A DNA stretch of 49,305 nucleotides, from positions 1 through 49,305 of the IMG/VR virus record IMGVR_UViG_3300027969_000148. One strand, written 5' to 3'. Each line of letters starts with the position of its first letter. Within the stretch, counting starts at the first letter, position 1. Below, piece by piece: positions 48,009 through 49,305 of the stretch. This DNA is from a virus. Position numbers and translations under genes: made by a program. Below the pieces are notes generated by a model. The model worked only from the letters and a program-made list of their open reading frames with translations. It did not search any database and had not been told where the DNA came from.

Positions 48009-49305
48009 ATGGCAAAAGAAAAATCTTTAGTTGAAGAGGCTATCATCCAAATGAAAAATTTGGAAGAAGCGGTAGCTGAAAATGCAAAAGGAATACTTGC
48101 TTCTACAATGAAACAAGAAATCAAAGACCTAGTAAAAGAATCTTTATCAGAACAAGCTGATGATGAGATTGAAACTGATGACGTTGAAATGGATGAACCT
48201 ATGGGTTCTGATGATATCGCTGATATGGATATGGGCGACGATTCAGACGAAGAAGGTGACGAAATGGATACTGATGATATGGACGACGAAGACGATATGG
48301 ATTTTGGTGACGAAGACGATATGGACGACGAAGACACTATCGACTTAACTGACGCTGACGATGAGGAAGTACTTAGAGTATTCCAACTTATGGGACCGGA
48401 TGACAATATTGTCGTAACAAAAGACGACGAAGGAAACATTAACCTTAAAGATGAGGAAACCGGTAAAGAGTATATGATTGTTGGAGAAGGTGAAGAAGAA
48501 ACCTATGAAGAATGGAACGAATCTGAAGGAATGGATGATGAACTTTACGAAGACGATATGATGGGTGGAGAAACTATCGAAGATATTGTTGACAGAATGT
48601 TTTCTGATGACAATGATGAAGAAAGTGAATTCTCATTTAGTGAGTTTGACGAAGAAGAAATGTACGATGAAGGAATCGTTTATGAAATCGAAATGGATGG
48701 AGATGACTCTGAAGGATATCTTGATATGGAAGAGGATGACTCTTATGATATGGAAGACCAAGTTATGGAATCTAAAAAAATGTCAACGACACGTAAAGGA
48801 ACCGGATTTGGGAACGCATCTAAATTCAAATACGACAAAGCACCAAATTTAGGTACAGGTTTTAAAACAGATATGAAACAAGGAACTAGAGGTGTTGGTA
48901 TGGGTAAACCTAGATTCACGTACAAAGATGGTGAAAACGCCGGAAGTAAATTAGGTACAAACAAAATTGTTAAGAAAACTGAAACAAAAGAAGGTTCGAT
49001 TAGAAAACCAATGGTTAAAAAAGTTGAAACAAAAGAGGCATCACGTACTTTAGGTAATGGGTCTAATTTTAGAAAAGGTGGTTTACCAAAACCAAGAGCT
49101 CATTCATCTTTTAATACTGCCATAAAAGAAAGTTCTTCAAATAAAGAATTACAAATTCTTAGAGAAAAAAATGAAGAATACAGAAAAGCACTTAATGTTT
49201 TTAGAAGTAAATTAAACGAGGTTGCAGTATTCAACTCAAACTTAGCTTACGCTACACGTTTGTTCACTGAACACTCAACATCAAAACAAGAAAAAATTAA
49301 CATTT
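48009..49305 (+). CDS. Scaffold/prohead core-like protein, 5' part (432+ aa)
   Basis: The frame is open from ATG 48009 to the window end. The N-terminus (MAKEKSLVEEAIIQMKNLEE) is helical and is followed by a very acidic Asp/Glu/Met region (about 45-255). A basic, Gly/Lys-rich segment follows, then a long helix (ELQILREKNEEYRKALNVFR) near the end. Strong charge segregation, location after the protease, and a KESLSE-Q site near residue 47 fit a T4 gp22-like core scaffold. The major capsid protein gene would be expected just beyond the edge. Confidence 0.8.
   Translation, partial: MAKEKSLVEEAIIQMKNLEEAVAENAKGILASTMKQEIKDLVKESLSEQADDEIETDDVEMDEPMGSDDIADMDMGDDSDEEGDEMDTDDMDDEDDMDFGDEDDMDDEDTIDLTDADDEEVLRVFQLMGPDDNIVVTKDDEGNINLKDEETGKEYMIVGEGEEETYEEWNESEGMDDELYEDDMMGGETIEDIVDRMFSDDNDEESEFSFSEFDEEEMYDEGIVYEIEMDGDDSEGYLDMEEDDSYDMEDQVMESKKMSTTRKGTGFGNASKFKYDKAPNLGTGFKTDMKQGTRGVGMGKPRFTYKDGENAGSKLGTNKIVKKTETKEGSIRKPMVKKVETKEASRTLGNGSNFRKGGLPKPRAHSSFNTAIKESSSNKELQILREKNEEYRKALNVFRSKLNEVAVFNSNLAYATRLFTEHSTSKQEKINI

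Noticed and set aside
48160-48852. Rightward Trp/Met/Lys-rich frames inside the scaffold-like gene
   Set aside because: Out-of-frame readings of Asp/Glu/Met codons; the long frame from 48009 is the real gene.

Overview
The window looks like part of the genome of a large, T4-like tailed phage (myovirus type) of a Bacteroidota host, probably a flavobacterium-like one. The virion genes match the T4 set in kind and order: terminase large subunit (40081-41850), portal (43500-45362), prohead protease (46884-47612) and an acidic scaffold-like protein running off the right edge. The host group is inferred from promoters of the Bacteroidota form TTTG-N19/20-TATCTTTG, from weak or absent Shine-Dalgarno sequences, from lipoprotein signals typical of that phylum, and from a DUF4494 gene. 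Base composition is strongly AT-rich.

Layout. 1-3220: a tRNA array (Glu, Cys, Asp, Gly, Arg, Leu x2, Thr, Met and odd tRNA-like elements) interrupted by an HNH homing endonuclease and tiny genes. 3356-11406: a rightward early-type block rich in RNA-repair functions: a cREC-type receiver protein, metallophosphoesterase, P-loop kinase-like protein and two RNA ligases of different families. 11438-19400: a leftward tail-fibre block with three tandem glycine-rich proteins, a GIY-YIG endonuclease and a 1333-residue repetitive fibre. 19439-22920: structural genes, an M15-type endolysin and small exported or lipoproteins. 22940-25660: a non-coding RNA region with two tRNA-like elements in circularly permuted order, a tRNA-like element with a D-loop insertion, a ~0.9 kb ornate structured RNA with its own promoter and terminator, smpB, and a leftward tmRNA. 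25687-32263: an unknown 450-residue protein, an M20 peptidase, peptidoglycan-related proteins that share cleavable-looking leaders, and an archaemetzincin. 32290-34335: a leftward ClpC-like unfoldase. 34448-49305: DNA packaging and head genes, with a ribosomal protein bS21 gene on the opposite strand.

How it fits together. Besides building virions, the phage appears to carry a large kit for controlling translation: tRNAs, tRNA-end repair and ligation enzymes, bS21, tmRNA with SmpB, and an unfoldase that keeps a ClpP-docking VGF tripeptide. I infer that tmRNA/SmpB and the Clp protein could form a phage-owned ribosome-rescue and tagged-protein disposal route. The large RNA and the permuted tRNA-like elements are the least explained parts of the window. 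Two promoter classes are suggested: host-like TATCTTTG sites before early or RNA genes, and a TATTTATA motif before many virion genes. All functions are predictions from reading the sequence; no database search was run.
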